Shown: positions 23,603 to 33,123, numbered from the stretch's first letter. The stretch is DNA of 64,000 nucleotides from an uncultured Eubacteriales bacterium (GCA_902786355.1 CADABZ010000008.1:1-64000); one strand, 5' to 3'. Program-made: numbers and translations. Notes: generated from the letters alone by a model not told the origin.

Positions 23603-24979
23603 TTATGCAGGATTCTGGTTTCTGCTGTCCCTTGCAAGGGAGAAAAGCAGACCTGCGACGCTCAGTGCAGCAAACACCAGAAATGCTGTGTGCATCATTG
23701 CGAGGATATCGCCCTGAGGCGAGCCAGCAAGACTTCTGCTCCCGAGAAAAGCTGAGGTTATGACACTGAGTATAGCCATGCCTGAAGACTGTCCGTAGGT
23801 TCTCATAGTAGCGATGATCGAATTGGCTACCGCATAATCTTCTCTGTCGACGCAGCTGAGTATCGCATTAGTGTTAGGCGACGAGAAGAGTGCAAAGCCA
23901 AAGCCTGTAACGCAGAGTGCGCAGATAACATATGCCAGTGAGGTTCCGCTTCCGAGGCGTGAGAACAGCACCAGCGTGAAGGTGCACAAGCCCATCCCGG
24001 CGCTCGCGAGGATCCCCGGCCTTATCCGGTCTGAGAGACTTCCTGTCAGCGGAGACAGCAGAGCCTGCACCGCCGGCATGGATATAAGGATGAGGCCGGC
24101 TTTTGCCGAAGATATCCCGAGGATCACCTGAAGATATATGCTGACCGTGTAGCTTATCGCAAAAGTCGCCCCGTAGTTGAGAAGCGCGGCCAGGCACGAG
24201 AATGTAAAAGTCCTGCTGCCGCTGAACATGCTGACCTTCATGACAGGATCTGCCCTGCGGCTTTCATATATGAAGAAGCAGACAAGCGCGAAGATCCCGG
24301 CGAGGAGCACCGGAACCGCTCTTCTGGCAGCGCCCAGCTCACTCATTCCCTGGAGGCTTGCGATAATCGCGAAGACATACAGAAGAGAGCCTGTAACATC
24401 AAAGTGCATGTGGACATCTTCTGATGCGCTGTCTCTGTATCCTGATCTTACAGCTGCGGCCAGAGCAATGAGAGACACCAGCACCGACACAGCAAAGATC
24501 GACCGCCAGCCCAGAGTGCTGTTGAGAAAGCCTCCAATAACGGGTCCCATCGTAAGGCCGATGTATGTCGCAGCTGTTGAATAGCCGAGCACCCTGCCTC
24601 TGACTTCTGACGGATAAGATGTGATCAGGATAGCATTGTTGGTAGAGAAGATCATGCCTGCACAGACGCCCATCAGAGCTCTGAGGGCGATAAGCGCACC
24701 TATATGCGTCACGAAGATGCACAGCACCGAAAGGATCCCGAAGCCTGCTATGCCTGTCAGGAACACCTTCCTCCTTCCGGCGATATCAGCAACTTTTCCC
24801 ATAGGCAGACTGAAGGCTGCAACAGAAATTGTATAGGCACTCACTATCCAGCCTACCGCAGCTGCGCTCACGTCAAAAAAGCTCTCAAGTGCCGGGATAG
24901 ACAGATTGAGAGCGCTGGACATGAATGTAGTCATAAATGAAGTTATCATCGCCGAAGCGAGGACTTTCCTGTCACCCAT
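23603..24979 (-). CDS. MFS transporter, DHA2/EmrB-QacA-like
   Basis: 458 residues from ATG at 24979, five bases after the deacylase stop codon. A longer open frame to 25078 would overlap that gene and has no membrane-protein character. The motif GKVADIAGRRKVFLTG follows membrane segment 2, and motif C-like GPVIGGFL lies in segment 5. About 14 segments are predicted, as in DHA2 drug:proton antiporters. Substrate unknown; multidrug or metabolite export is likely. A GTAGGG sequence serves as a modest ribosome site. Confidence 0.87.
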   Translation of the reverse strand: MGDRKVLASAMITSFMTTFMSSALNLSIPALESFFDVSAAAVGWIVSAYTISVAAFSLPMGKVADIAGRRKVFLTGIAGFGILSVLCIFVTHIGALIALRALMGVCAGMIFSTNNAILITSYPSEVRGRVLGYSTAATYIGLTMGPVIGGFLNSTLGWRSIFAVSVLVSLIALAAAVRSGYRDSASEDVHMHFDVTGSLLYVFAIIASLQGMSELGAARRAVPVLLAGIFALVCFFIYESRRADPVMKVSMFSGSRTFTFSCLAALLNYGATFAISYTVSIYLQVILGISSAKAGLILISMPAVQALLSPLTGSLSDRIRPGILASAGMGLCTFTLVLFSRLGSGTSLAYVICALCVTGFGFALFSSPNTNAILSCVDREDYAVANSIIATMRTYGQSSGMAILSVITSAFLGSRSLAGSPQGDILAMMHTAFLVFAALSVAGLLFSLARDSRNQNPA

Positions 24980-24984
24980 TTTCC

Positions 24985-25473
24985 CTACAGTTTGACAAAA
25001 TGTATCTCGTTTCCGTGCTCTTTGAGCAGCTTTACAACGTCGCGTGTATTGATGAAGACTGTGGCAGTGTTGTCGCACGGATGGATGCCCATGACACCAT
25101 GCTCATAGTCTTTGTCGAAGTATATGATAACGTCCTTCTCTTCGTTATTGAGGATCCCGAACGGTGTGACCGCTCCGCGATACAGCCCCATCTTGGCCAT
25201 AAGATCTTCTTCTGAAGCGAACGTCAGCGGACGGGTATCCTGCTGTTTTCTGAAATCCTTGAGATTGATCTTCTTATCCTCAAGACATGTGATCAGGTAA
25301 TACTTTCTCTTCTTGTCGTCACGGATGAAGAGATTCTTGGCTATGCGGTCAGGATAAGGAAGCTCGCAGTCGAGCATCTCCTCTATAGTGTACACCGGCT
25401 GGTGTTCAACGATATCATACTTGACCTTCTTCGAATCGAGCAGATCTGTAATGTCCTGTTTAGTAAGCGGCAT
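24985..25473 (-). CDS. YbaK/ProX-type aminoacyl-tRNA deacylase
   Basis: 162 residues matching the prolyl-tRNA editing (INS/YbaK) fold: YDIVEHQPVYTIEEM at the N-terminus, AKNLFIRDDKKRKYYLI, the conserved Lys and GAVTPFGILN, and the terminal GIHPCDNTATVFI. The arrangement is that of the ProXp-ala/PrdX branch, which hydrolyses Ala-tRNA(Pro) mischarged by prolyl-tRNA synthetase. It sits 17 bases downstream of the HerA-like gene. Its presence as a free-standing editing factor is common in Clostridia. Confidence 0.9.
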   Translation of the reverse strand: MPLTKQDITDLLDSKKVKYDIVEHQPVYTIEEMLDCELPYPDRIAKNLFIRDDKKRKYYLITCLEDKKINLKDFRKQQDTRPLTFASEEDLMAKMGLYRGAVTPFGILNNEEKDVIIYFDKDYEHGVMGIHPCDNTATVFINTRDVVKLLKEHGNEIHFVKL

Positions 25474-25490
25474 ATTGTTCCTCCAGTCTG

Positions 25491-27164
25491 TTACTTCCTG
25501 CTGAATGTTCCGAAAAGGTTCCTGCCTATAGCAGATCCGATGTTTCCGCCTATCGTCCTGCCTTTCTTGCCGAGGACAGCTTCTCCCAGGGTCTTGCCTA
25601 TCTCGCGGCCTATGGAGCCTCCGGTGGATCTCATCACCTGACGTGTCCCGCTCTTGCCGAGGAAGTTGTCTGCGATGTCGCCAAGCGACTGCCTTGCAGG
25701 TTCTTCTATCTCTGCATCATATACAGCTGCTCTTTCAGCTGAAGCAGCTCCTGCGGAAGGCGCCTCCGTGATCTCTGCATCATATGCATTCTGGGCCGGC
25801 GATGTGACAGGTGTATTGAAATCTGCACTGTATGTGAAGCCGCCTCCGGCCTGCTGAGGTGCAGAAGATCTGCCTGTTATCACCTCATAGGCAGACACAT
25901 TGTCTACCATCGTCTCATATTTGCTGTTGAGGAAGGACGCGCTGACTATCTCTGCCCTCTCACCCTCTTCGAGAGGTCCCATCCTGCTCTCAGGCGGCAG
26001 GATATATGCGTGCTCAGCCATTGAAGGAGCGCCTTTTTCATCCAGCATCGAGATGACAGCTTCTCCTGTGCCCAGTCCGAGCAGAAGCTCTTCTGTGTCA
26101 AATTCCGGATTGACTCTGAACGAGTCAGCGGCTGCCTTGACGACCCTCTGCTCTGCCGGAGTATAAGCGTGCAGACCATGCTCGATCTTGTTTCCGAGCT
26201 GTGACATGACTGCATTAGGTATATCGCCAGGGCTCTGAGTGATGAAGAATATCGACACGCCCTTGGATCTGATCAGCTTGACGACCTGTTCGATCTTCTC
26301 AAGCAGGCTCTTACTGGCATTTTTGAACAGCAGGTGTGCTTCATCGAAGAAGAAGACGATCTTAGGCTTCTCCGGATCGCCTACTTCAGGGAGGACCTCG
26401 AAGAGTTCCGAGAGCAGATACAGCATGAATGCTGAATACAGTCTTGGTTTATTGATAAGTGTCTCTGCATCGAGGATGTTGATGATCCCGCGGCCGTCAG
26501 GAGCCGTCAGGAAGAAATCCCTGATGTCTATAGCCGGCTCTCCGAAGAACGTATCAGCGCCTTCTGCCTCAAGAGCGACTATTGCGCGTATTATGGTCGC
26601 AGCCGACTGCTGAGGGATGTTGCCGTAGTCCATTTTGAATTCCGCGGAGTGATCAGCGGCGTACTGGAGCATGGCTTTCATATCCTTGGTATCTGTCAGG
26701 ATTAGCCCGCGGTCATCTGCGATCTTGAATATGACCTGCATCAGCTCGCTCTGTGTATCGTTAAGGTCGAGGACCTGAGAGAAGAGCTGCGGCCCCATCT
26801 CAGATACAGTAGTGCGGAGCGGAGTGCCTTTCTGACTGTATATGTCGAAGACTGATACCGGGAATCCTCTGTACATAAAATCATCGCGGATATCAAATCT
26901 GTCGAGTCTTTTCTGCATACCTTCATTGTCATCACCCGCGACTGCGATGCCTGCCATATCTCCTTTTACATCAGACATGAAAACAGGTACGCCAAGGCTT
27001 GAGAAGCTCTCAGCGAGAACCTTGAGAGTCACGGACTTTCCCGTTCCTGTAGCACCTCCGATGAAGCCGTGTCTGTTGGCTTTGTCAGGGCGCATGTACA
27101 GTCTGTCACTCAGACCGTCTTCATTGCCTTTTCTGGCAAAATATATCAAGCCGTTATCTATCAT
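25491..27164 (-). CDS. HerA-like ATPase (DUF853)
   Basis: 557 residues. Walker A GGATGTGKS occupies 36-44, and KIVFFFDEAHLLF is the Walker B region. GVSIFFITQSPGDIPNAV and the C-terminal glycine-rich GGSIGREIGKTLGEAVLG identify the DUF853 (COG0433 HerA-like) family. These are hexameric ATPases related to DNA translocases; the physiological job of this bacterial branch is unclear. First gene of a three-gene unit with the tRNA deacylase and MFS transporter. No NurA-like nuclease is nearby, so a HerA-NurA repair or defence role is not supported here. Confidence 0.88.
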   Translation of the reverse strand: MIDNGLIYFARKGNEDGLSDRLYMRPDKANRHGFIGGATGTGKSVTLKVLAESFSSLGVPVFMSDVKGDMAGIAVAGDDNEGMQKRLDRFDIRDDFMYRGFPVSVFDIYSQKGTPLRTTVSEMGPQLFSQVLDLNDTQSELMQVIFKIADDRGLILTDTKDMKAMLQYAADHSAEFKMDYGNIPQQSAATIIRAIVALEAEGADTFFGEPAIDIRDFFLTAPDGRGIINILDAETLINKPRLYSAFMLYLLSELFEVLPEVGDPEKPKIVFFFDEAHLLFKNASKSLLEKIEQVVKLIRSKGVSIFFITQSPGDIPNAVMSQLGNKIEHGLHAYTPAEQRVVKAAADSFRVNPEFDTEELLLGLGTGEAVISMLDEKGAPSMAEHAYILPPESRMGPLEEGERAEIVSASFLNSKYETMVDNVSAYEVITGRSSAPQQAGGGFTYSADFNTPVTSPAQNAYDAEITEAPSAGAASAERAAVYDAEIEEPARQSLGDIADNFLGKSGTRQVMRSTGGSIGREIGKTLGEAVLGKKGRTIGGNIGSAIGRNLFGTFSRK

Positions 27165-27267
27165 GCTGAAAAGCTCCTTTCATGCTTTAAAATCAGTTCA
27201 ACCTTCTATTTCCATATTTGACAGTAATTATATCACATGAACACCAAGGAACTCCTAACTATTATGG

Positions 27268-27273
27268 TATAAT
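27268..27273 (+). promoter_or_regulatory. Extended -10 element before the M16C peptidase gene
   Basis: TGGTATAAT matches an extended -10 and lies about 50 bases before the start codon. No good -35 is present. CCTAACTATTA is immediately upstream. Confidence 0.5.
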
Positions 27274-27320
27274 AGTACGGTCTTTCGCAGACATCCAATT
27301 AATAAGATGGAGGAAAACTG

Positions 27321-30242
27321 ATGTCGCTTAATATACATGATAAGCTGCATGGCTTCACAGTAACAGCAATTACGGAAATAAAGGAATTTGAAGGCCGTCT
27401 TATCGAGATGACTCACGACAGGACAGGAGCCGGACTCGTATGGGCTGAGAGCAGCGAAGAGAACAAGCTCTTCTCAGTTGGCTTCAGGACGCTTCCGGAA
27501 GACAACACCGGAGTTTTCCATATCCTTGAACACTCTGTCCTCTGCGGCTCTGAGAAATTCCCTGTCAGGGAGCCTTTTGTCGAGCTTCTCAAGACATCGA
27601 TGAATACGTTCCTCAATGCGATGACTTATTCCGACAAAACTCTCTATCCGGTCTCGAGCCGTATGGAGCAGGATTATCTCAACCTCATGGAGGTATACCT
27701 CGACGCAGTATTCCGTCCTAATATACTGACCAACCCTTCCATATTCGCTCAGGAAGGCTGGCATATCGATACAGATTCCGAGGTGCCGGTCTACAGGGGC
27801 GTCGTATTCAATGAAATGAAGGGCGCTATGTCAGATGTGGACCAGATAGCAGAGAGGACTCTGGGCAAGCTTCTCTTCCCGGATACCTGCTATGGTTTCA
27901 ATTCAGGAGGAGACCCGGATGCGATCCCGGATCTTACTTATGAGAGTTTTGTTGAAAGATACAGAAAGTTCTATCATCCGTCCAACGCTTATTTCTATCT
28001 CGATGGAAATATCCCGCTGGACAAGACTCTCGGCATGATAGATTCATATCTTGAGAGTTACGACAGACTGGATGATATCCCTCAGATAGATTATCAGGCT
28101 CCTGTCGTACTTGATGAGAGCTGTGATTTTGAAGTCAGTGATGAAGATGCAAGGGCTATGATCGTATACGGCAGGATAGCCGGCACATGGGAGGACAGGG
28201 ACAAGCTGCTCGCTCTCAGTGTGCTTATCGAGCAGCTTGCCGACTCGAACGAGTCGCCGCTCAAAAGAGCGGTCCTGTCCTCAGGACTTGCTGAAGACAT
28301 GGAGGTATATGTATCTGATGGTATCGCGCAGCCTTATCTTATGCTTGTATTCAGAGGTGTTGACCCTTCTGCCTGCCAGGAAGCTTCTGCTGTTTCTGAC
28401 TATGAAGAGAAGGTTCGCATCGCAGGAGACAGACTCCTTGCAATAGTATCTGAGACTTCTTCACGCGTAATAGATGAAGGCATCCCTGCAAGAGACCTGG
28501 AAGCATCTGTCAATCAGCTCGATTTCAGATTCAGGCAGTATCCTGAGCCTCAGGGATTATACCGCGCCAATGCCGTCTTCAGTTCATGGCTCTATGGTGG
28601 AGATCCGTCTCTCTACCTCAGGACCGACGAGGCGATATCCGTTCTCAGGAAGTCGATATCCGAGAGCATCATGGATGAGCTTCTCCGTGATTTCTTCGTA
28701 GACACTTCTTCTCTTACAAGGCTCGTTCTGCTTCCTTCCCTCACTGCAGGGCAGGAAAAAGCCGAGGCCGAGGCGAAACGCATTGCTGATATCATGTCAT
28801 CACTGGATGATGCCGGAAGAGCAGCTGTCGAAACAAGATGCAGGGATCTCAGACAATGGCAGGAAACCCCTGACAGTGAAGAAGCTCTGGCCACCATACC
28901 GCAGCTGGATCTGAAAGATATAAAACGCGAGCCTGAGCTAATAGGCACCCTTGTCAGCGAAAAAGACGGCGTCACCATTCTCTATCATCCGGTGACGACC
29001 AACGGAATAGTATATATCAACGCTTATTTCCCTGTAACAGACCTCAGTTATGAGGAGCTGCCTGCTGCGGCTCTTATAACAGAATTCTACAAGGATCTTC
29101 CGACAGAGAATTACAGCGTCACAGAGCTCCAGAATGAGCTGCGTATGTATGTCGGCTCCATGACCTTCGGTCTGGATCTGCTCGCCCGTGATGATGACAG
29201 CAGCGTATGCACCCCATGCATCAGATGCCGTGCTGCCGTTCTCAGAGAGAACCTTTCACGCGCCGAAGATCTTATGACCGAGATCCTGACCCGTACCAGC
29301 TTCAGCGACAGGGAGCTTATGAAGGAGCTCATAACTCAGATCGATGATGAGGGCAAGCGCTATGCTGTATCATCGGGCCACAGGCTGGCAGTATATGCCG
29401 CAAGGTCCCAGTATTCCGCAAGGGATGCTGCCTCAGAAGCCGTCAATGGATACACATTCATCCAGTATATGCACAGCATGAATACATCCTTCGATGAGAA
29501 GATCGGCGGATTCATCAGTTTTGCAGAGAACCTAATAGACCGCAGTATAGTCAGGACAGGCGCATATATCAGCGTCACAGCCTCACAGCCGGCTGATGTA
29601 AGCAGATTCATCGGATCACTTGCTCAGGGCGATGCTAGGCCATCCTCAGCCGCCTACAGGACTTCGCTGCCTGCTGCTATGGGCATTCAGGTGCCGGCGT
29701 CAGTCTCACACTCTGTAATGGCATACGATCTCTCTCAGATCAGTGTGAAGCCGGAAGGCAGCCTTTCAGTGGCGGCCAATATCCTGTCACTCGCCTATCT
29801 GTGGAACGAGGTAAGAGTCAAGGGCGGCGCATACGGCGCATCAGTCAACGCAAACAGGACCGGAAGCTATTTCTGCTATTCATACAGAGATCCGGAGCCG
29901 GCAAAATCCCTTGTGACATACAGACACTGCTCAGACTTCCTCGATGCATTCGCAGGCTCGGGCGAGACTGATCTGAGCGGATTCATCATCTCAACCATCG
30001 CTTCTACAGAGCCGCTGGTCTCACCTGCCTCAAAGGGCAGATCGGCCGATGACTTCTGGTTCTCGGGCTTCACAGATGAAGACCGCATACGTGTCCGCAG
30101 GGAGATACTTGAGACAACCCCTGCCGATCTTCTGAGATGGAAGTCCGTATTCGACGCACTTGCTGAGTCGGGATCAGTGTGCGTTATAGGGCCGGCATCA
30201 GCACTCGAACAGTGTGAGGGACTCGAGACCGTTAACATCTGA
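27321..30242 (+). CDS. M16C family metallopeptidase (PreP-like)
   Basis: 973 residues, the normal length for the clam-shell M16C peptidases. The inverted zinc motif HILEH (67-71) and the conserved MNTFLNAMTYSDKTLYPV segment mark the active domain. The C-terminal half has the NEVRVKGGAYGA substrate-closing motif. It degrades small unfolded peptides in the cytoplasm. GGAGG lies eight bases before ATG. Transcribed alone, divergently from the HerA-like gene, and ended by a strong hairpin terminator. Confidence 0.94.
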   Translation: MSLNIHDKLHGFTVTAITEIKEFEGRLIEMTHDRTGAGLVWAESSEENKLFSVGFRTLPEDNTGVFHILEHSVLCGSEKFPVREPFVELLKTSMNTFLNAMTYSDKTLYPVSSRMEQDYLNLMEVYLDAVFRPNILTNPSIFAQEGWHIDTDSEVPVYRGVVFNEMKGAMSDVDQIAERTLGKLLFPDTCYGFNSGGDPDAIPDLTYESFVERYRKFYHPSNAYFYLDGNIPLDKTLGMIDSYLESYDRLDDIPQIDYQAPVVLDESCDFEVSDEDARAMIVYGRIAGTWEDRDKLLALSVLIEQLADSNESPLKRAVLSSGLAEDMEVYVSDGIAQPYLMLVFRGVDPSACQEASAVSDYEEKVRIAGDRLLAIVSETSSRVIDEGIPARDLEASVNQLDFRFRQYPEPQGLYRANAVFSSWLYGGDPSLYLRTDEAISVLRKSISESIMDELLRDFFVDTSSLTRLVLLPSLTAGQEKAEAEAKRIADIMSSLDDAGRAAVETRCRDLRQWQETPDSEEALATIPQLDLKDIKREPELIGTLVSEKDGVTILYHPVTTNGIVYINAYFPVTDLSYEELPAAALITEFYKDLPTENYSVTELQNELRMYVGSMTFGLDLLARDDDSSVCTPCIRCRAAVLRENLSRAEDLMTEILTRTSFSDRELMKELITQIDDEGKRYAVSSGHRLAVYAARSQYSARDAASEAVNGYTFIQYMHSMNTSFDEKIGGFISFAENLIDRSIVRTGAYISVTASQPADVSRFIGSLAQGDARPSSAAYRTSLPAAMGIQVPASVSHSVMAYDLSQISVKPEGSLSVAANILSLAYLWNEVRVKGGAYGASVNANRTGSYFCYSYRDPEPAKSLVTYRHCSDFLDAFAGSGETDLSGFIISTIASTEPLVSPASKGRSADDFWFSGFTDEDRIRVRREILETTPADLLRWKSVFDALAESGSVCVIGPASALEQCEGLETVNI

Positions 30243-30265
30243 TATCTTCTGCCAGAACAATAAAG

Positions 30266-30310
30266 CTCACGGCCGGGACCATTTTTCAGTGGTTCTGCCG
30301 TGAGTTTTTT
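30266..30310 (+). terminator. Terminator of the M16C peptidase gene
   Basis: CTCACGGC (30266-30273) pairs with GCCGTGAG (30297-30304), with an internal GGGACCA/TGGTTCT arm, followed by TTTTTT. Confidence 0.92.
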
Positions 30311-30352
30311 AGTTATGTCATGCCCTGCCGTCTTCCGGATCTCTGCAGGCTG

Positions 30353-30601
30353 CTACAGGCCTTCCGCCTTGTATATCAGCGTATAGCTTCCATCATCATT
30401 ACAGATGACCATCTTCTCCATCTCATCGTGAGCCGGATCGTATAGAGGTTCCGGCGCAGTGTATTTCACGCATGTCCCGCAGCTTGAGCTGAGATTGCGC
30501 GGTACCGGCATAGTCCTGGCCTCATAGCCTTTTGACTTACAGAGTCTCTCATATCTGATCGATCCGAAATGCATGAAGAATGTAGCTATATATGTATTCA
30601 T
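30353..30601 (-). CDS. DUF3343 protein (putative Se/S carrier-like)
   Basis: 82 residues from ATG at 30601, with AAGGAC upstream. A longer frame to 30655 has no ribosome site. The pattern YIATFFMHFGSIRYERLCK...ARTMPVPRNLSSSCGTCV is that of DUF3343, short proteins with a CxxC that usually sit beside YedE/YedF-type selenium genes and are thought to carry Se or S. The chemistry is not established. It follows the YedE-TusA pair but is separated by a terminator, so it may have its own promoter (TTGTAT-16-TAAACT just upstream is a candidate). Confidence 0.8.
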   Translation of the reverse strand: MNTYIATFFMHFGSIRYERLCKSKGYEARTMPVPRNLSSSCGTCVKYTAPEPLYDPAHDEMEKMVICNDDGSYTLIYKAEGL

Positions 30602-30670
30602 GTTATTCTTTGTCCTTATGGTAAAAACCTGTCTCCTGCCCCCATAGTTTAACACACTCAGGGATCAATA

Positions 30671-30703
30671 CAAAACCCGGCTGGCGATCAGGCGCAGCCG
30701 GGT
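30671..30703 (-). terminator. Terminator after the TusA-like gene
   Basis: ACCCGGCTG pairs with CAGCCGGGT around an 11-base loop. The minus-strand reading ends in TTTTGTATT. Confidence 0.88.
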
Positions 30704-30713
30704 CTTTGATGTA

Positions 30714-30914
30714 CTATCTGGAGAGCTTAAGCAGATATTCTCCGCCTTTCTCCTCTACCTCTACCTTGTAGCCCTGACTCTGGGCAAATCGGGTAACGTT
30801 CTCGCAAGGAGTCTTGCTGTCTACTAATACTTCATAGTAGTCTTCGTTGCTCTTCATTGCCTTCTTGGTCATGATAACAGGAATCGGGCAGGACTGTCCT
30901 CTTGCGTCTACCAT
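30714..30914 (-). CDS. TusA/YedF-like sulfur (selenium) carrier protein
   Basis: A 66-residue SirA/TusA-fold protein. It starts MVDARGQSCPIPV with the CPxP active-site cysteine at residue 9 and ends in EVEEKGGEYLLKL. TusA relatives hand persulfide sulfur between proteins. Neighbouring a YedE-type transporter and DUF3343, this copy fits the YedF branch tied to selenium metabolism. GGAGG precedes the ATG, and the gene follows YedE by 14 bases. Sulfur versus selenium cannot be decided from sequence. Confidence 0.88.
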   Translation of the reverse strand: MVDARGQSCPIPVIMTKKAMKSNEDYYEVLVDSKTPCENVTRFAQSQGYKVEVEEKGGEYLLKLSR

Positions 30915-30928
30915 GATATACCTCCGCT

Positions 30929-32017
30929 CTATGCTGCTTCAGAAGCCTTCTCAGCCTTGACGTAAGTGTTAACAACACCGATCAGTGCGACTACAGCGAT
31001 ACCGATAATAACAGCGATCTTTCCTGCAGGTGTAGGGCCCTCTCCGCTTGATGCGAGTCCGAAGTTGTGGCAGAATGCTGCGCCTACGATGAGGCCGAGT
31101 ACTGTAACAGCACTGTCTGCATTTCCTTCACCGGACATAACGAGCTGTCTGAGCGGGCATCCGCCGAGCAGTACGCAGGCAAAGCCAACGAGGAGCATGC
31201 CGAGGCAGTTCCACAATCCGTCAGTATGAGCTACAGGCTGCTCTGTCATTCCGAGCTTGAATCCGCCAAGAATGAGGTTGGTGATGAGAGCTGCTACGAA
31301 GATAGCGATGAATCCCCACAGAAGTCTTGTCTCTTTGAAGAGAGCGAGGTCTCTTACTCCGCCTACCATGCACAGTCTTGTTCTCTGAGCAAGAACACCT
31401 ACAATGAGTCCTGCTGCAAGGGAGAAACCGATTGCTGCGTGCATAGCTCCCGGGCCAGCGCCTTCTTCTGAGAAGAAGATGAATGCAGGCTTAGCGAGGA
31501 GAAGTACGAATACGATAACCTCCATGATCGGGAAGATGTATCCTTCTGCCGGTGTAAGGCTGTAGGTTCTCTTGAGTGAATATCCGTTCTTGAGGAAGAA
31601 GATACCGCAGAAGATTCCGATAACGAATCCTACAAGTCCGAATATTGCATTGAGATCTCCGCCAGCCAGTCTCAGGATCATTCTGAACGGGCAGCCGAGG
31701 AACATAAGACATCCTACCATAGCGAAGAATCCGAGTACGAATCTTGTCATAGGAGCGCTGCCGCCCTTTGAGCCGAATTCCTTCTTAGCAAATGCTGCGC
31801 CGAATGCTCCGAGAACGATTCCGATGATCTCAGGTCTGATGTACTGTACAGGAGCAGCTCTGTGAAGTCCGAGCCCGCCTGCAGTATCACGCAGGAAGCA
31901 AGCGATGCAGAATCCCATGTTCTTAGGATTGCCGAGGAAGGCAAGGCCTGCTGCGATAACACCGATGATAAGACCGGCGATGATGATAAGCAGCTTGTCA
32001 TTTTTCTTTTCTGCCAT
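30929..32017 (-). CDS. YedE family putative selenium transporter
   Basis: A 362-residue YeeE/YedE membrane protein with two repeats of about five segments. Each repeat has a small-residue, cysteine-containing motif (MGFCIACFLRDT and TRLCMVGGVRDL). Two further GCP motifs (MFLGCPFRMI and LLGGCPLRQLV) complete the paired family signature. YedE relatives take up thiosulfate or, as predicted in Firmicutes, selenium compounds for use by the adjacent TusA/YedF-like protein. GGAGG precedes the ATG. The promoter is at 32091-32119, and a large palindrome lies over its start point. Confidence 0.88.
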   Translation of the reverse strand: MAEKKNDKLLIIIAGLIIGVIAAGLAFLGNPKNMGFCIACFLRDTAGGLGLHRAAPVQYIRPEIIGIVLGAFGAAFAKKEFGSKGGSAPMTRFVLGFFAMVGCLMFLGCPFRMILRLAGGDLNAIFGLVGFVIGIFCGIFFLKNGYSLKRTYSLTPAEGYIFPIMEVIVFVLLLAKPAFIFFSEEGAGPGAMHAAIGFSLAAGLIVGVLAQRTRLCMVGGVRDLALFKETRLLWGFIAIFVAALITNLILGGFKLGMTEQPVAHTDGLWNCLGMLLVGFACVLLGGCPLRQLVMSGEGNADSAVTVLGLIVGAAFCHNFGLASSGEGPTPAGKIAVIIGIAVVALIGVVNTYVKAEKASEAA

Positions 32018-32054
32018 GTTTAATTACCTCCATAATTCACATTACCTTAATGAC

Positions 32055-32088
32055 AAAAAATGTAGAGATACACAATGTGCATCTCTAC
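32055..32088 (-). terminator. 28-base inverted repeat: TauE terminator and/or operator at the yedE start point
   Basis: TGTAGAGAT (32061-32069) and ATCTCTACA (32081-32089) with inner CACA/TGTG form a 14-bp stem, with one G-U pair in minus-strand RNA, followed by TTTTTTG. It fits a terminator for the TauE/SafE gene ending 130 bases upstream. It also overlaps the predicted transcription start of the yedE promoter, so it could be an operator. Confidence 0.65.
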
Positions 32089-32090
32089 AA

Positions 32091-32119
32091 ATTGTAGTAC
32101 CTTTGTTCGGTTTTAACAA
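32091..32119 (-). promoter_or_regulatory. Promoter of the YedE-TusA operon
   Basis: TTGTTA and TACAAT on the minus strand with a 17-base spacer, 75 bases before the yedE start codon. Confidence 0.6.
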
Positions 32120-32217
32120 ATTGAGTCCTTTCATCGGACTAACGGTCATTATAGAAATAAGTTATAATCCCGTCCCCGAAATGTATTTGCTCTCTATACC
32201 ATGCGGCACATTCAGTT

Positions 32218-33123
32218 CTATGCTCTGCGTCTTGGCTTTCCGTTCTCATAATCCCTGAAGAACATGATGCCTGTAACGAGAACGACTGCTGCGATTATCA
32301 TGGTCAGGATCGTTACATCAAGCTTCTTTACGAAGAAATAAGCTATAAGCACGCCTATAGTTCCGCCTGCAATCTGAGTGAGAACAGCTACCATGTCGAA
32401 CTTTCCGGCTCTTATGAACTGTGGTCCGTTGCCGAATGCCATCAGAAGAGCTGACGCTCCCATTACTACAGGCAGTGTGGCGGTAACACTCATTCCGAGC
32501 CCGCAGCACAGAGCCATGCAAGGAGCGTACAGGCCTACACCGATATTCATCAGTATGCCAAGTATGATCATCACGACAGCAGCGATCACCAGTCTGCCTC
32601 CTCTGAGGCTGAGTCCGTCACCTGTAAGACCGAACGGCCCGACAGAAAAAACTCTCAGAGCCATGATCACACCGAGTATGATCATACCTATTCCCATCAT
32701 GAGTCTGACGCCCTGGATGTTGAGCTTAGTAACGAGAGACGCTCCAATAAAAGCACCGGCTACAGCTGCGACGATGAGCACGCCGAGTGTAAGTCCGTCG
32801 ACACCCGATATTTTGGCAAAGAGAAAAGCCTCTATGCACATCGGAATGGTGTCACCTACAGTCATTGTTCCCGGTATATCTCCGTCTCTGACAGATTTGC
32901 CGATCTTGAAAGCAGCAGAAGTCGTCGCATATGCACCGATCCCGAATACATCGAGGAAATTGGCTGCAATTCCGACTAATGTGTTATATACAGCATGCTT
33001 TTTGCCCTCTTCCCATTTCTCTGCGCCGTCTTCTCCGGCACGCATCGTCCCGATCTTACGAATCACCAGAAATGCATTGAGAAGAAGCCCTACAGCTGCA
33101 AGAATTCTTAATACATTGACCAT
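32218..33123 (-). CDS. TauE/SafE family anion exporter
   Basis: A 301-residue membrane protein with about eight segments. It has paired GxGG/NxG-type motifs around VGIAANFLDVFGIGAYAT and LMNIGVGLYAPCMALCCGLGM, characteristic of TauE/SafE (DUF81) proteins, which move sulfite, sulfoacetate and similar organosulfur anions. GGAGGGG precedes the ATG. Upstream, AACACA/TGTGTT surrounds its -10 region. Being next to the YedE-TusA operon suggests handling of sulfur or selenium oxyanions, but it is transcribed separately. Confidence 0.85.
   Translation of the reverse strand: MVNVLRILAAVGLLLNAFLVIRKIGTMRAGEDGAEKWEEGKKHAVYNTLVGIAANFLDVFGIGAYATTSAAFKIGKSVRDGDIPGTMTVGDTIPMCIEAFLFAKISGVDGLTLGVLIVAAVAGAFIGASLVTKLNIQGVRLMMGIGMIILGVIMALRVFSVGPFGLTGDGLSLRGGRLVIAAVVMIILGILMNIGVGLYAPCMALCCGLGMSVTATLPVVMGASALLMAFGNGPQFIRAGKFDMVAVLTQIAGGTIGVLIAYFFVKKLDVTILTMIIAAVVLVTGIMFFRDYENGKPRRRA

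Noticed and set aside
25491-27164. HerA-based defence or repair system
   Set aside because: No NurA, Sir2 or other partner gene nearby; neighbours are a tRNA deacylase and an MFS transporter.
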